64,000 nt of DNA from Microbacterium lushaniae (GTDB taxonomy: Bacteria; Actinomycetota; Actinomycetes; Actinomycetales; Microbacteriaceae). The notes beneath the pieces are model-generated. The model saw only the letters and a list, made by a program, of their open reading frames with translations. It did not search any database and had not been told where the DNA came from. A program made the position numbers and the translations under genes. The stretch is taken from positions 2,046,001 through 2,110,000 of the forward strand of contig NZ_CP044232.1 of the NCBI RefSeq assembly GCF_008727775.1, written 5' to 3'. How positions within the stretch are numbered: the first letter of the stretch is position 1; every line of letters begins with the position of its first letter. Shown here one piece after another: positions 1 through 7,518 of this stretch.

Positions 1-25
1 CCCACCGCCCGGCCCCGTCACCGTC

Positions 26-409
26 ATGATCGATCTGAACGATGACGCCCCGGGGCCGCGCAGCATGGATGCCGCGACCTTCGAGCAGCTCGTGGTCGAG
101 GAACTGGACCGCCTCCCCGACGACATGGTCGACGGGCTCGACAACGTCGTCTTCGTCGTGGAAGACCGCCCCGAGGACGGCTCCCTGGACCTCCTGGGCC
201 TCTACGACGGCTGGTCGTTGACCGAACGCGACCGGTACGGCAGCTCCGGCGAACTGCCCGACCGCATCATCCTGTACCGCGAGTCGCATCTGGCCGCGTG
301 CGAGACGCTCGAGGACCTGCGCGACGAGGTGCACACGACGCTCGTCCACGAGATCGCCCACTTCTACGGCATCGACGATGCGCGCCTGCACGAGCTGGGG
401 TGGGCATGA
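26..409 (+). CDS. Minimal zincin-like metallopeptidase family protein
   Basis: The 127-residue product carries an HExxHxxGxxD zinc-binding signature near its C terminus (H108, E109, H112, G115, D118). This is the hallmark of the small bacterial zincin-like family often labelled DUF1025 or metallopeptidase family. The protein is little more than the catalytic helix with a short beta-rich N-terminal part and has no signal peptide, so it is probably cytoplasmic. Substrates are unknown. Its stop overlaps the clpS start in an ATGA, so the two genes are probably translationally coupled, which hints at a link to proteolysis. A second in-frame ATG lies 39 nt downstream. The upstream promoter is outside the window. 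Confidence 0.85.
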   Translation: MIDLNDDAPGPRSMDAATFEQLVVEELDRLPDDMVDGLDNVVFVVEDRPEDGSLDLLGLYDGWSLTERDRYGSSGELPDRIILYRESHLAACETLEDLRDEVHTTLVHEIAHFYGIDDARLHELGWA

Positions 410-696
410 GCGGCACCCTGATCGAAGAGGACGTGCGGCGCGACACCGCCGCCGTGTCCGATCGCCCCTGGCAGACGGTCGTCTGGAACGACCCGGTCAA
501 CCTCATGAGCTACGTCGTCCACGTGTTCCGGACGTACTTCGGTTACCCGCCGGCCGAGGCGACCCGGCTGATGCTCGCCGTGCACCACGACAGTCATGCC
601 GTCGTGGCGGAGGGGCCGCGCGAGCAGATGGAGCTGCACACCGCAGCGATGCACGACTACGGGCTGTGGGCCACCGTCCGGAAGGCTCCCGAATGA
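406..696 (+). CDS. clpS: ATP-dependent Clp protease adaptor ClpS
   Basis: This 96-residue protein has the ClpS core: the VVWNDPVNLMSYVVHVF segment that forms the N-degron pocket, followed by the helix containing MLAVHHDSHAVVAEGPRE. In known systems ClpS binds the N domain of ClpA or ClpC and delivers N-end-rule substrates to ClpP. The start was chosen at the ATGA overlap with the upstream metallopeptidase gene. Its own stop overlaps the next start in the same way. The acidic N-terminal extension of about 20 residues is typical. No clp protease subunit is encoded in the window. Confidence 0.95.
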   Translation: MSGTLIEEDVRRDTAAVSDRPWQTVVWNDPVNLMSYVVHVFRTYFGYPPAEATRLMLAVHHDSHAVVAEGPREQMELHTAAMHDYGLWATVRKAPE

Positions 697-1187
697 GCGG
701 GCGACTGCTCGTGCTCGAGCTCACGACCATCGAGGTCTCGCATCTGATCGCCATCACCGAGCAGTTCCTCGAACTGGTCGGCGATACCGGCTCGTCGCGC
801 GATCCGGCGGTCGCGCGCCTCGTGCCCGACGCCTACCCCGACGATCCGGACGCGTCCGGCGATTTCCGCCGCCTCACCTCCGGTGACCTCCTCGACCGCC
901 GCGCGGCTGACGCCCGCACACTGCTGGGCACCCTCGCCCAGCACGGTCCGGTCCCCGCCGTCGCCGACCTGGACGAGCGCACCGCGATGCGCCCGCTGAC
1001 GGTGACCCTCGACACCGAGGAATCCGCCGCGTGGCTGCGCACCCTGGCCGCGCTGCGTCTGGTCCTGGCATCGCGCATGGGCATCGTCGACGAGGACGAC
1101 GATCCGGTCGACGATCCGCGCGCCGTCCTGTACGACTGGCTCGGCCAGCGGCTGGACGCACTCGTCGCCGCCGTCGGCCCGGCCTGA
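693..1187 (+). CDS. DUF2017 family protein
   Basis: A 164-residue protein that starts in an ATGA overlap with clpS. Position and sequence match the DUF2017 family, which in Actinobacteria almost always follows clpS. It is acidic and predicted to be helical, with no membrane segment or signal peptide. The C-terminal half contains the family-like stretch TVTLDTEESAAWLRTLAALR. Function is unknown, and the conserved linkage to clpS suggests an accessory role in Clp-dependent proteolysis. A longer upstream reading in the same frame was rejected because it would cover all of clpS. Confidence 0.85.
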   Translation: MSGRLLVLELTTIEVSHLIAITEQFLELVGDTGSSRDPAVARLVPDAYPDDPDASGDFRRLTSGDLLDRRAADARTLLGTLAQHGPVPAVADLDERTAMRPLTVTLDTEESAAWLRTLAALRLVLASRMGIVDEDDDPVDDPRAVLYDWLGQRLDALVAAVGPA

Positions 1188-1235
1188 CCTACCACCGGCA
1201 GGCGAGACCGCCGCTGACGCGTAGGCTCGATGGTT

Positions 1236-1781
1236 ATGGCCGCCGGCGCAACAGTCCACACGTTCGCAGTGCAACTGGCCGACGTGGATCGAGGCGTGTA
1301 CGACGACTTCGCGCTGCGGGTGGCCCGTCACCCCTCCGAGACCGACGCGTTCATGATGACGCGCGTCCTGGCGTACTGCCTCGAGTACGAGGAGGGCATC
1401 GGCTTCAGCGAGGGCATCTCGGCCACGGATGAGCCCGCCGTACTCGTGCGCGACCGCACCGGCCGCGTCACGGCCTGGATCGAAGTGGGGGCACCGGATG
1501 CCGAGCGCCTGCACTACGGCAGTCGGCTCGCCGAGCGCACCCGCGTGTACACCCACCGCGACCCCGCGAAGCTCGTCGCCTCGTGGGCGGGGAAGCGCAT
1601 CCACCAGGCCGAGACGATCGTCGTCCACAGCTTCGATCCGGGGGTCATCGACGCCGCCGCATCCCTGGTCGAACGGCGCAACACGATGACGCTCTCGATC
1701 ACCGAACGCCGTCTCTACCTCGACCTCAACGGCACGAGCCTCGACTCGGCCGTGCACGACCTCGCGCTCGAGGCCGCCTGA
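1236..1781 (+). CDS. YaeQ family protein
   Basis: About 181 residues matching the YaeQ family, which is related in fold to PD-(D/E)XK nucleases. Visible family features are the N-terminal beta strand ATVHTFAVQLADVD, the RHPSETDAFMMTRVLAYCLEYEEGI segment, and the TAWIEVGAPDAERLH strand with a D/E pair of the nuclease-like fold. Biochemical function is uncertain. Two ATGs are possible, at 1230 and 1236. I chose the second because a TAGGCT hexamer at 1222-1227 would place transcription initiation there, as in many leaderless genes of this window. The gene ends directly against the convergent kinase gene. Confidence 0.85.
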   Translation: MAAGATVHTFAVQLADVDRGVYDDFALRVARHPSETDAFMMTRVLAYCLEYEEGIGFSEGISATDEPAVLVRDRTGRVTAWIEVGAPDAERLHYGSRLAERTRVYTHRDPAKLVASWAGKRIHQAETIVVHSFDPGVIDAAASLVERRNTMTLSITERRLYLDLNGTSLDSAVHDLALEAA

Positions 1782-2375
1782 TCACAGCAGCGTGAAGCTC
1801 GCCGTGGCGTGGCGCTGCGGCTCGTCGGCCGCCAGATGCGCGTCTTCCTGCGCGGCCCAGCGCTGCCAGTGCGGGCGATAGCCGTCGCCGTCGCGTGCCA
1901 GCGCGCGCGCCCGGCGGGCCGGCTCGGGCGCGTCCAGCCACACCCGCAGGTCGCCGAGGAGCGCGGTGCGGGGTGTCAGAAGGCCCGAGCCTTCCACGAT
2001 GAGCGGCAGAGACGGATCCACGGCGTGCGCTTCGGCGCGCTCGCCACGCGCCCAGTCCCATCGCTGCCACACCCCGACCACGCCGCGGGCGTGCGGCACC
2101 AGGACCGACGAGCGCGCGTACTCCACACCTTCCGCCAGACCGTCCCAGCCGGGGTAGAGGGAGTCCAGCGCGACCAGCTGAACGCGCCCCCGCTGGGGCC
2201 AGCGCGCGACCAGCAGCCGCGCGAAGGAGGTCTTCCCCGCACCGCTTCGGCCGTCGATGAGAACGACCGGGTTGGCCGCCGCGACGCCGCGGACGGCGTG
2301 GGCGACCGCATCCGCCGCCGTCTCCAGCGCGCGGGCGAACGGGTCGGGGCTACTTCTTGAGTGCCCGGATGACAC
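1782..2375 (-). CDS. P-loop uridine kinase-like ATP-binding protein
   Basis: A 197-residue P-loop protein. The Walker A motif GRSGAGKT is at residues 42-49 and is followed by an ARLLVARWP helix. LVALDSLYPGW resembles the substrate-binding loop of uridine/nucleoside kinases, and LIVEGSGLL looks like the Walker B strand. A basic helix (EPARRARALARDGDGYRPHW) may form the lid. The substrate cannot be deduced. The start is a GTG that overlaps the end of the upstream GerW-like gene by 26 nt, the only plausible start between that gene and the P-loop. It runs toward yaeQ and ends next to it. Confidence 0.7.
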   Translation of the reverse strand: MSSGHSRSSPDPFARALETAADAVAHAVRGVAAANPVVLIDGRSGAGKTSFARLLVARWPQRGRVQLVALDSLYPGWDGLAEGVEYARSSVLVPHARGVVGVWQRWDWARGERAEAHAVDPSLPLIVEGSGLLTPRTALLGDLRVWLDAPEPARRARALARDGDGYRPHWQRWAAQEDAHLAADEPQRHATASFTLL

Positions 2376-2670
2376 GGCTGAGAGCGCGCCCGGCCACCCA
2401 CACGAACGGGATCGCCACGGCCAGGAACGAGACGATGTTCGGCTCGAACCGCAGGTCGTCACCGCGGCGGATGTAGGCGCCCAGAGGAACCGTGTAGCCG
2501 CCACCTCCCCCGCCGCCGTTGCCGGACTCATCGGCGCCGCCGCCGAAACCGGTCCAGGTGAGGGCGACCGGCACGAGGCGGACGCCGTCGACGTCGAGCT
2601 GCTCTCCGTAGGCGGCGGTGACGCCGAACTGCGCGGCTTGTTCACCGAGTTCGAGTGCGATGTTGGGCAT
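2350..2670 (-). CDS. GerW/YtfJ-family sporulation-protein homologue
   Basis: A 106-residue protein with the YtfJ/GerW layout: a VTAAYGEQLDVDGVRLVPVAL strand pair, a long Gly-rich loop (residues 41-58, mostly Gly), a GAYIRRGDDLRFEP turn, and a C-terminal hydrophobic helix (about residues 79-95) ending in Arg/Lys residues. In Bacillus the family is a spore germination protein, and non-sporulating actinobacteria carry homologues of unknown role. The C-terminal helix suggests membrane association. The ATG is preceded at 6 nt by TACGGT, a likely leaderless -10 element. The kinase gene overlaps its end, so the pair is probably one transcript. Confidence 0.75.
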   Translation of the reverse strand: MPNIALELGEQAAQFGVTAAYGEQLDVDGVRLVPVALTWTGFGGGADESGNGGGGGGGYTVPLGAYIRRGDDLRFEPNIVSFLAVAIPFVWVAGRALSRVIRALKK

Positions 2671-2676
2671 GCTTCC

Positions 2677-2682
2677 ACCGTA
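2677..2682 (-). promoter_or_regulatory. Leaderless -10 box of the GerW-like gene
   Basis: On the minus strand TACGGT ends 6 nt before the ATG, so transcription would begin at the start codon. No clear -35 is seen. Confidence 0.5.
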
Positions 2683-2708
2683 GTGCCCGGCGGCGGCTGT
2701 TCCCAGCG

Positions 2709-3962
2709 TCACTCCCGGGAGGGCAGCGGATGCGACGGCAGCGACCCACCGTCGCGGCGCGGGCCGAGCAGTGCCGCGCGCGTGATGGCACCCCGTCCGA
2801 ACCGCTCCGCGGCCCCGTCCAGCGCATCCTCCACGGCCCGCCACTCCTCGTCGTCGTCCCACAGTCCCAGCGGGCCGGCCGCAGACCGCAGTTTCTCCGC
2901 GCGCACGCCGATCAGTCGCACCGGGAGGGGCCGGGGGATGGCGTCGAACAGCTCGATCGCCGCCTCGCCGATGCGCTGGCCCACCGCCGTCGGTTCGGCG
3001 AGGGTGCGCGAACGGCTGAGCGTGGTGAAATCCGAGAACCGCACTTTGATCGCGACGGTGGCCGACTCCACCCCGTGCCGGCGCAGGCGCGTGCCCACCC
3101 GGTCGGCGAGGCGGCGCAGCTCCACATGCAGCACGCGGGTGTCGGCGATGTCGACGGCGAACGTCTCCTCGTGACCGATGCTCTTCTCGACGTGCTCCGT
3201 CTGCACCTCGCGGGCGTCCACCCCGTGCGACAGCTGCCACACCCGCTCCCCCATCGCCGGCCCGAGCGCGCGATCGAGGATCGGACGTGGCGAGGCGAGC
3301 ACATCGGCGACGGTGCGGATGCCGCGGGATTCCAGCGCCTCGGCGGCCTTCGGGCCGACGCCCCACAGCGCGCGCACCGGACGGGCGGCGAGGAACGCGA
3401 GCGTGTCGGCTTCGGGGACGACCAGCAGGCCGTCCGGCTTGCTGATCGTGGACGCCATCTTGGCGACGTGCTTCGTCGCCGCCGCCCCGACACTGCACGT
3501 GAGCCCGGTCTCTTCGAGCACGCGGGCGCGCAGCATCCGTGCGATCTGGGCCGGACTCCCCCACAGCCGGCGCGCGCCGCGGACGTCCAGGAACGCCTCG
3601 TCGATCGAGAGCGGCTCCACCAGCGGGGTGAAGTCGCGGAAGATCTCCATGACCGCCCGGGAGAGCTCGGTGTAGCGGTCGAAGTGCGGCATGACGACAA
3701 CGGCCGTCGGGCACAGGCGCAGCGCCTGCGACACCGGCATCGCCGAGCGCACGCCGAAGCGCCGCGCCTCGTACGAGGCGCTGGAGACGACGCCGCGACC
3801 TTCGGGCGACCCGACGATGATGGGTTTGCCGCGCAGCGAGGGATCGTCGAGCGTCTCGACCGAGGCGTAGAACGCGTCCATGTCGACGTGCAGGATGCCC
3901 GCGCCGGTGTCGTCGGCGCCGTCGGCGGAGACGATGCGTCCCGATCCGTCGCCGCGTCCCAT
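2709..3962 (-). CDS. dinB: DNA polymerase IV (Y-family)
   Basis: A 417-residue Y-family polymerase that performs translesion synthesis. The catalytic metal ligands are visible in HVDMDAFYASVE (around residues 25-36) and LSIDEAFLDV (around residue 118). The steric-gate Phe-Tyr pair and the VSSASYEARRFGVRSAMP finger segment are present. A helix-hairpin-helix stretch (LWGVGPKAAEALESRGIRTVADVL) and a little-finger domain follow. The C terminus ends without an obvious beta-clamp peptide such as QL(S/D)LF, though the extreme tail could still contact the clamp. A GAGAAT hexamer lies 6 nt before the ATG. The gene stands alone between a palindrome and the GerW-like gene. Confidence 0.95.
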   Translation of the reverse strand: MGRGDGSGRIVSADGADDTGAGILHVDMDAFYASVETLDDPSLRGKPIIVGSPEGRGVVSSASYEARRFGVRSAMPVSQALRLCPTAVVVMPHFDRYTELSRAVMEIFRDFTPLVEPLSIDEAFLDVRGARRLWGSPAQIARMLRARVLEETGLTCSVGAAATKHVAKMASTISKPDGLLVVPEADTLAFLAARPVRALWGVGPKAAEALESRGIRTVADVLASPRPILDRALGPAMGERVWQLSHGVDAREVQTEHVEKSIGHEETFAVDIADTRVLHVELRRLADRVGTRLRRHGVESATVAIKVRFSDFTTLSRSRTLAEPTAVGQRIGEAAIELFDAIPRPLPVRLIGVRAEKLRSAAGPLGLWDDDEEWRAVEDALDGAAERFGRGAITRAALLGPRRDGGSLPSHPLPSRE

Positions 3963-3968
3963 ACGTCC

Positions 3969-3974
3969 ATTCTC
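3969..3974 (-). promoter_or_regulatory. Leaderless -10 box of dinB
   Basis: GAGAAT on the minus strand ends exactly 6 nt before the dinB ATG. There is no purine-rich ribosome binding site between them. Confidence 0.5.
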
Positions 3975-4008
3975 CCCGCCGCCGCCGACATCCCGGCACC
4001 GCCCCGAA

Positions 4009-4074
4009 TCAGGAGAATCGCCCGAGTCAGGACCGGATCGCTCCGGATGCTCCTGACTCGGGCGATTCTCCTGA
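4009..4074. repeat. Perfect 24-bp-arm palindrome with nested hairpin
   Basis: Arms at 4009-4032 and 4051-4074 are perfectly complementary over 24 bp and begin TCAGGAGAATCGCCCGAG. The 18-nt loop holds a further 5-bp stem (CCGGA/TCCGG at 4033-4037 and 4042-4046). The element lies just after the 3' end of gatB and before dinB. It could end gatB transcription, but no U-tract follows. The same architecture (24-26 bp arms, 18-nt loop, shared TCGCTCCG in the loop) recurs at 53323-53392, so it is a dispersed repeat rather than a one-off terminator. Confidence 0.9.
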
Positions 4075-4080
4075 TGTGGG

Positions 4081-5595
4081 CTACTGCGCGGCGCGCTCCA
4101 GCACGAGCTCGCGCACGCGCGCGGCGTCGGCCTGACCCTTCATCGCCTTCATCACGGCGCCGATCACGGCCCCGGCCGCCTGCACCTTGCCGTCGCGGAT
4201 CTTCGCCAGCACGTCCGGCTGCGACGCCAGGGCCTCGTCGATCGCGGCCAGCAGCGCGCCGTCGTCGGACACGACGGCCAGGCCGCGCGCATCCACGACC
4301 TCCTGCGGCGTGCCCTCCCCGGCGATGACGCCCTCCAGCACCTGGCGTGCGAGCTTGTCGGTGAGGGTGCCGGCGTCGATGAGGCGCTGCAGCGCGGCGA
4401 CGTTCTCCGGCGAGACGAGGTCGGTCGCCTCACGGTTCTGGGCGTTGGCGATGCGGCTGATCTCGCTCATCCACCACTTGCGGGCCGCCGCGGGCGACGC
4501 GCCCGCGGCCACGGTGGCATCGACCTCGGCGAGCAGGCCCGCGTTGACGACGCCCTGGAAGTCGATGTCGGCGAAGCCCCACTCGCCCTGCAAGCGGCGG
4601 CGGCGGGCGGCCGGCGGCTCGGGCAGGGCCGCGCGGAGTTCTTCGATGAGCTCCTCGGAGGGAGCGACGGGAAGCAGGTCGGGCTCGGGGAAGTACCGGT
4701 AGTCATCGGCGTCCGACTTGGGCCGGCCCGGCGACGTGGTGCCGGTGTCCTCGTGCCAGTGACGGGTCTCCTGGATGATGGTGCCGCCGGCGGCGAGGAT
4801 CGCCGCCTGGCGCTGGATTTCGTACCGCACCGCGCGCTCGACCGAGCGCATCGAGTTGACGTTCTTCGTCTCCGTGCGCGTGCCGAGCTTCTCCTGCCCG
4901 CGCGGGCGCAGGGAGACGTTGGCGTCGCAGCGCAGGTTGCCCCTCTCCAGCCGGGCCTCGGAGATGCCGAGGGACAGGACGATGTCGCGGATGGTCTGCA
5001 CGTACGCCTTCGCCAGTTCCGGGGCCGAGTGCTCGGCGCCGAAGATCGGCTTGGTGACGATCTCCACGAGCGGCACACCCGCACGGTTGTAGTCCACGAG
5101 GGAGTACTCCGCGCCCTGGATCCGACCGGTCGAGCCGCCCACGTGGGTCAGCTTGCCCGCATCCTCCTCCATGTGCGCGCGCTCGATCGGCACGGTCACG
5201 AGGGTGCCGTCGGGCAGCTCCACTTCGACGGAGCCCTCGAAGGCGATGGGCTCGTCGTACTGCGAGATCTGGTAGTTCTTGCCGAGGTCGGGGTAGAAGT
5301 AGTTCTTCCGCGCGAACCGGCTCGAGGGAGCGATCGAGCACCCCAGGGCGAGCCCGAGGGAGATCGAGAAGCGCACGGCCTGCTCGTTGACGACCGGCAG
5401 GGCTCCGGGGAGCCCCATGTCCACCGGAGCGACGAGGGTGTTGGGAGCGGCGTCGTGGTTGTCGGAGTGGGCGGGGTTCGGCGCTCCGGAGAACATCTTC
5501 GTGCGCGTGTTCAGTTCGACGTGCACCTCGAAGCCGAGCACGGGCTCGAACAGCTCCAGCGCCTCATCGAAGCCCATCAGCGTGTCTTTCGCCAT
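4081..5595 (-). CDS. gatB: Aspartyl/glutamyl-tRNA amidotransferase subunit B
   Basis: A 504-residue GatB. It opens with the cradle domain segment [20 protein letters not shown]. The metal-binding and substrate regions include [18 protein letters not shown] and [11 protein letters not shown], and the [11 protein letters not shown] motif follows. The C-terminal helical and YqeY-like tail ([19 protein letters not shown]) binds tRNA. With GatA and GatC it converts Glu-tRNA(Gln) and/or Asp-tRNA(Asn) to the amidated forms. The start was chosen at the TGATG overlap with the gatA stop, with GGGAGCC just upstream. A longer N-terminal reading was rejected because it extends into gatA. Confidence 0.97.
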   Translation of the reverse strand: MAKDTLMGFDEALELFEPVLGFEVHVELNTRTKMFSGAPNPAHSDNHDAAPNTLVAPVDMGLPGALPVVNEQAVRFSISLGLALGCSIAPSSRFARKNYFYPDLGKNYQISQYDEPIAFEGSVEVELPDGTLVTVPIERAHMEEDAGKLTHVGGSTGRIQGAEYSLVDYNRAGVPLVEIVTKPIFGAEHSAPELAKAYVQTIRDIVLSLGISEARLERGNLRCDANVSLRPRGQEKLGTRTETKNVNSMRSVERAVRYEIQRQAAILAAGGTIIQETRHWHEDTGTTSPGRPKSDADDYRYFPEPDLLPVAPSEELIEELRAALPEPPAARRRRLQGEWGFADIDFQGVVNAGLLAEVDATVAAGASPAAARKWWMSEISRIANAQNREATDLVSPENVAALQRLIDAGTLTDKLARQVLEGVIAGEGTPQEVVDARGLAVVSDDGALLAAIDEALASQPDVLAKIRDGKVQAAGAVIGAVMKAMKGQADAARVRELVLERAAQ

Positions 5596-7133
5596 CAGCG
5601 GCTCCCTCCGTTCGGTCCCTGAGCTTGGGGAAGGGCGGGTGCGCGGTCCAGCAGCGGGCCGCCCCACTCCTCCACGAGCAGCGTCTCCAGGGCAGCGCCC
5701 ACCCGGTACAGGCGGGCATCCTCCCGCGCCGGTGCGAGGAACTGGATGCCGACGGGCAGCCCGTCCTCCGCGGCCAGGCCGGAGGGGATCGATATCCCCG
5801 GCACGCCGGCGAGGTTCGCCGGGATCGTCGTGACGTCGTTGAGGTACATCTGCAGCGGGTCATCGATCTTCTCGCCGAAGCGGAAGGCCGTCGTCGGGGC
5901 CGAGGGCGTCGCGATGACGTCGACCTGCGCGAAGGCGGCGTCGAAGTCGCCCTGAATGAGGGTGCGCACCTTCTGGGCGCTGCCGTAGTAGGCGTCGTAG
6001 TATCCGGCCGACAGCGCGTAGGTGCCCAGGATGATCCGTCGCTTGACCTCGTCGCCGAAGCCCGCGTCACGGGTGGCGGCCATGACCTCCTCCACGGTGG
6101 CAGCGGCGTGCGGGGTGACCCGCATCCCGAACCGCACCGAGTCGAACTTGGCCAGGTTGCTGGAGGCCTCCGCCGGGAGGATCAGGTAGTACGCGGCGAC
6201 GCCGTACTCGAAGTGCGGCGCGCTGACCTCGACGATCTCGGCGCCCTGGGCCGCCATCGCCGCGAGCGCATCGCGGAACGACGACGCGACGCCCGCCTGG
6301 AAGCCGCTGTCGGGGAGTTCGCGGATGACGCCGACCTTCAGTCCCTTCAGGACCTGCCCGGTCGCGCCGTCGCGCGCGGCGTCGGCGAACGACGGCCAGG
6401 AGTCGGTGAGCGAGGTGGCATCGTGCGGATCGTGTCCGGCGATGACGTCGTGCAGGAGCCCCGCATCCAGCACCGTGCGCGTGACCGGCCCGACCTGATC
6501 CAGGCTCGAGGCCAGCGCGATGGCGCCGTAGCGGCTGACGCCGCCGTAGGTGGGCTTCATCCCCACCGTGCCGGTGACGTGCGCAGGCTGACGGATCGAG
6601 CCGCCCGTGTCGGAGCCGAGGGCCAGCGGCGCCTCGAACGCGGCCACCGCCGCCGCCGATCCGCCGCCGGAGCCGCCGGGGATCCGCTCGCGGTCCCACG
6701 GGTTGCGCGTCGGGCCGTACGCGGAGTGCTCGGTGGAGGATCCCATCGCGAACTCGTCCATGTTCGTCTTCCCCAGCGGCACGAGGCCGGCCGCGCGGGA
6801 GCGCGCGACGACCGTCGCGTCGTAGGGCGAGAGGTACCCCTCGAGGATCTTCGAGCCGCTCGTGGAGGGCATGTCGGTCGTGACGAGCACGTCCTTGATC
6901 GCCAGCGGCACGCCGGCGATCGGGCCGAGCTCCTCGCCGGCCGCGCGACGGCGGTCGATGTCGGCGGCGACGTCGAGGGCGCGGGCGTTGACGTGCAGGA
7001 AGGCGTGCAGGTCGCCGTCGACGGCGGCGATCCGGTCGAGGTGGGCCTGCGTGGCCTCCACGCTGGACACCTCCCCGGCCGACAGGCGCGCGGCGAGATC
7101 GGACGCGCTCAGGCGCGTGAGGTCGTCGGTCAC
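5595..7133 (-). CDS. gatA: Aspartyl/glutamyl-tRNA amidotransferase subunit A
   Basis: A 512-residue amidase-signature protein. The Ser-cisSer-Lys triad is readable: K80 in [13 protein letters not shown]155 in [13 protein letters not shown], and S179 in [13 protein letters not shown]. GatA hydrolyses glutamine and channels ammonia to GatB. Length is close to the usual 480-510 residues. Its start overlaps the gatC stop by 4 nt and its end overlaps the gatB start, which shows one tightly coupled gatC-gatA-gatB operon on the minus strand. Confidence 0.97.
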   Translation of the reverse strand: MTDDLTRLSASDLAARLSAGEVSSVEATQAHLDRIAAVDGDLHAFLHVNARALDVAADIDRRRAAGEELGPIAGVPLAIKDVLVTTDMPSTSGSKILEGYLSPYDATVVARSRAAGLVPLGKTNMDEFAMGSSTEHSAYGPTRNPWDRERIPGGSGGGSAAAVAAFEAPLALGSDTGGSIRQPAHVTGTVGMKPTYGGVSRYGAIALASSLDQVGPVTRTVLDAGLLHDVIAGHDPHDATSLTDSWPSFADAARDGATGQVLKGLKVGVIRELPDSGFQAGVASSFRDALAAMAAQGAEIVEVSAPHFEYGVAAYYLILPAEASSNLAKFDSVRFGMRVTPHAAATVEEVMAATRDAGFGDEVKRRIILGTYALSAGYYDAYYGSAQKVRTLIQGDFDAAFAQVDVIATPSAPTTAFRFGEKIDDPLQMYLNDVTTIPANLAGVPGISIPSGLAAEDGLPVGIQFLAPAREDARLYRVGAALETLLVEEWGGPLLDRAPALPQAQGPNGGSR

Positions 7134-7429
7134 TGCTCCTCCCCCAGGATCGCGGTCACGCGGAAGCGGTTCTCCGCCGCATCCGGGGCGTTCTGCAGCA
7201 CCTGGTCGAGGCTCAGCACGTCGCTGGGCACGTCGGTGCGGAACACGTTCTGCAGTGGGATCGGATGACTCGTCGCGACGACGTCCGGCGTGGCGACCTC
7301 CGAGACCTTCGCGATGTTGTCGACGATCACGTCGAGCTGACCGGTGAGGCGCTCGACCTCCTCGTCGCTGAGCTGGATCCGGGCGAGCACACCGAGATGG
7401 CGCACGAGATCGGGGGTGATTTCAGACAC
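7130..7429 (-). CDS. gatC: Aspartyl/glutamyl-tRNA amidotransferase subunit C
   Basis: A 99-residue GatC with the family pattern: a start-proximal helix ([28 protein letters not shown]) followed by an extended belt ([20 protein letters not shown]) that wraps GatA. It stabilises the GatCAB complex. The start codon is GTG and is preceded at 6 nt by TAGACT, the same spacing and hexamer found before ligA and mnmA. First gene of the operon. Confidence 0.95.
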   Translation of the reverse strand: MSEITPDLVRHLGVLARIQLSDEEVERLTGQLDVIVDNIAKVSEVATPDVVATSHPIPLQNVFRTDVPSDVLSLDQVLQNAPDAAENRFRVTAILGEEQ

Positions 7430-7435
7430 CCCCCC

Positions 7436-7441
7436 AGTCTA
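7436..7441 (-). promoter_or_regulatory. Leaderless -10 box of gatCAB
   Basis: TAGACT on the minus strand, then six G residues, then the GTG start. The G-run could also serve as a short ribosome binding site. Confidence 0.55.
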
Positions 7442-7506
7442 GGTTCTGCCGCGCGACCCCCCGATGCATGCGGGCGCGTGGGCGATCGGGGCCATGGCGC
7501 ACGAAA

Positions 7507-7512
7507 TAGGGT
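7507..7512 (+). promoter_or_regulatory. Leaderless -10 box of the acyl-CoA ligase gene
   Basis: TAGGGT followed by GGCGGG and then the ATG at 7519, giving a 6-nt gap. Confidence 0.5.
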
Positions 7513-7518
7513 GGCGGG

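Noticed and set aside
2655..4328. 557-codon open frame on the plus strand opposite dinB and gatB
   Set aside because: Composition is Arg/Ala/His-rich with no motif. It is the complement shadow of dinB and crosses the palindrome.
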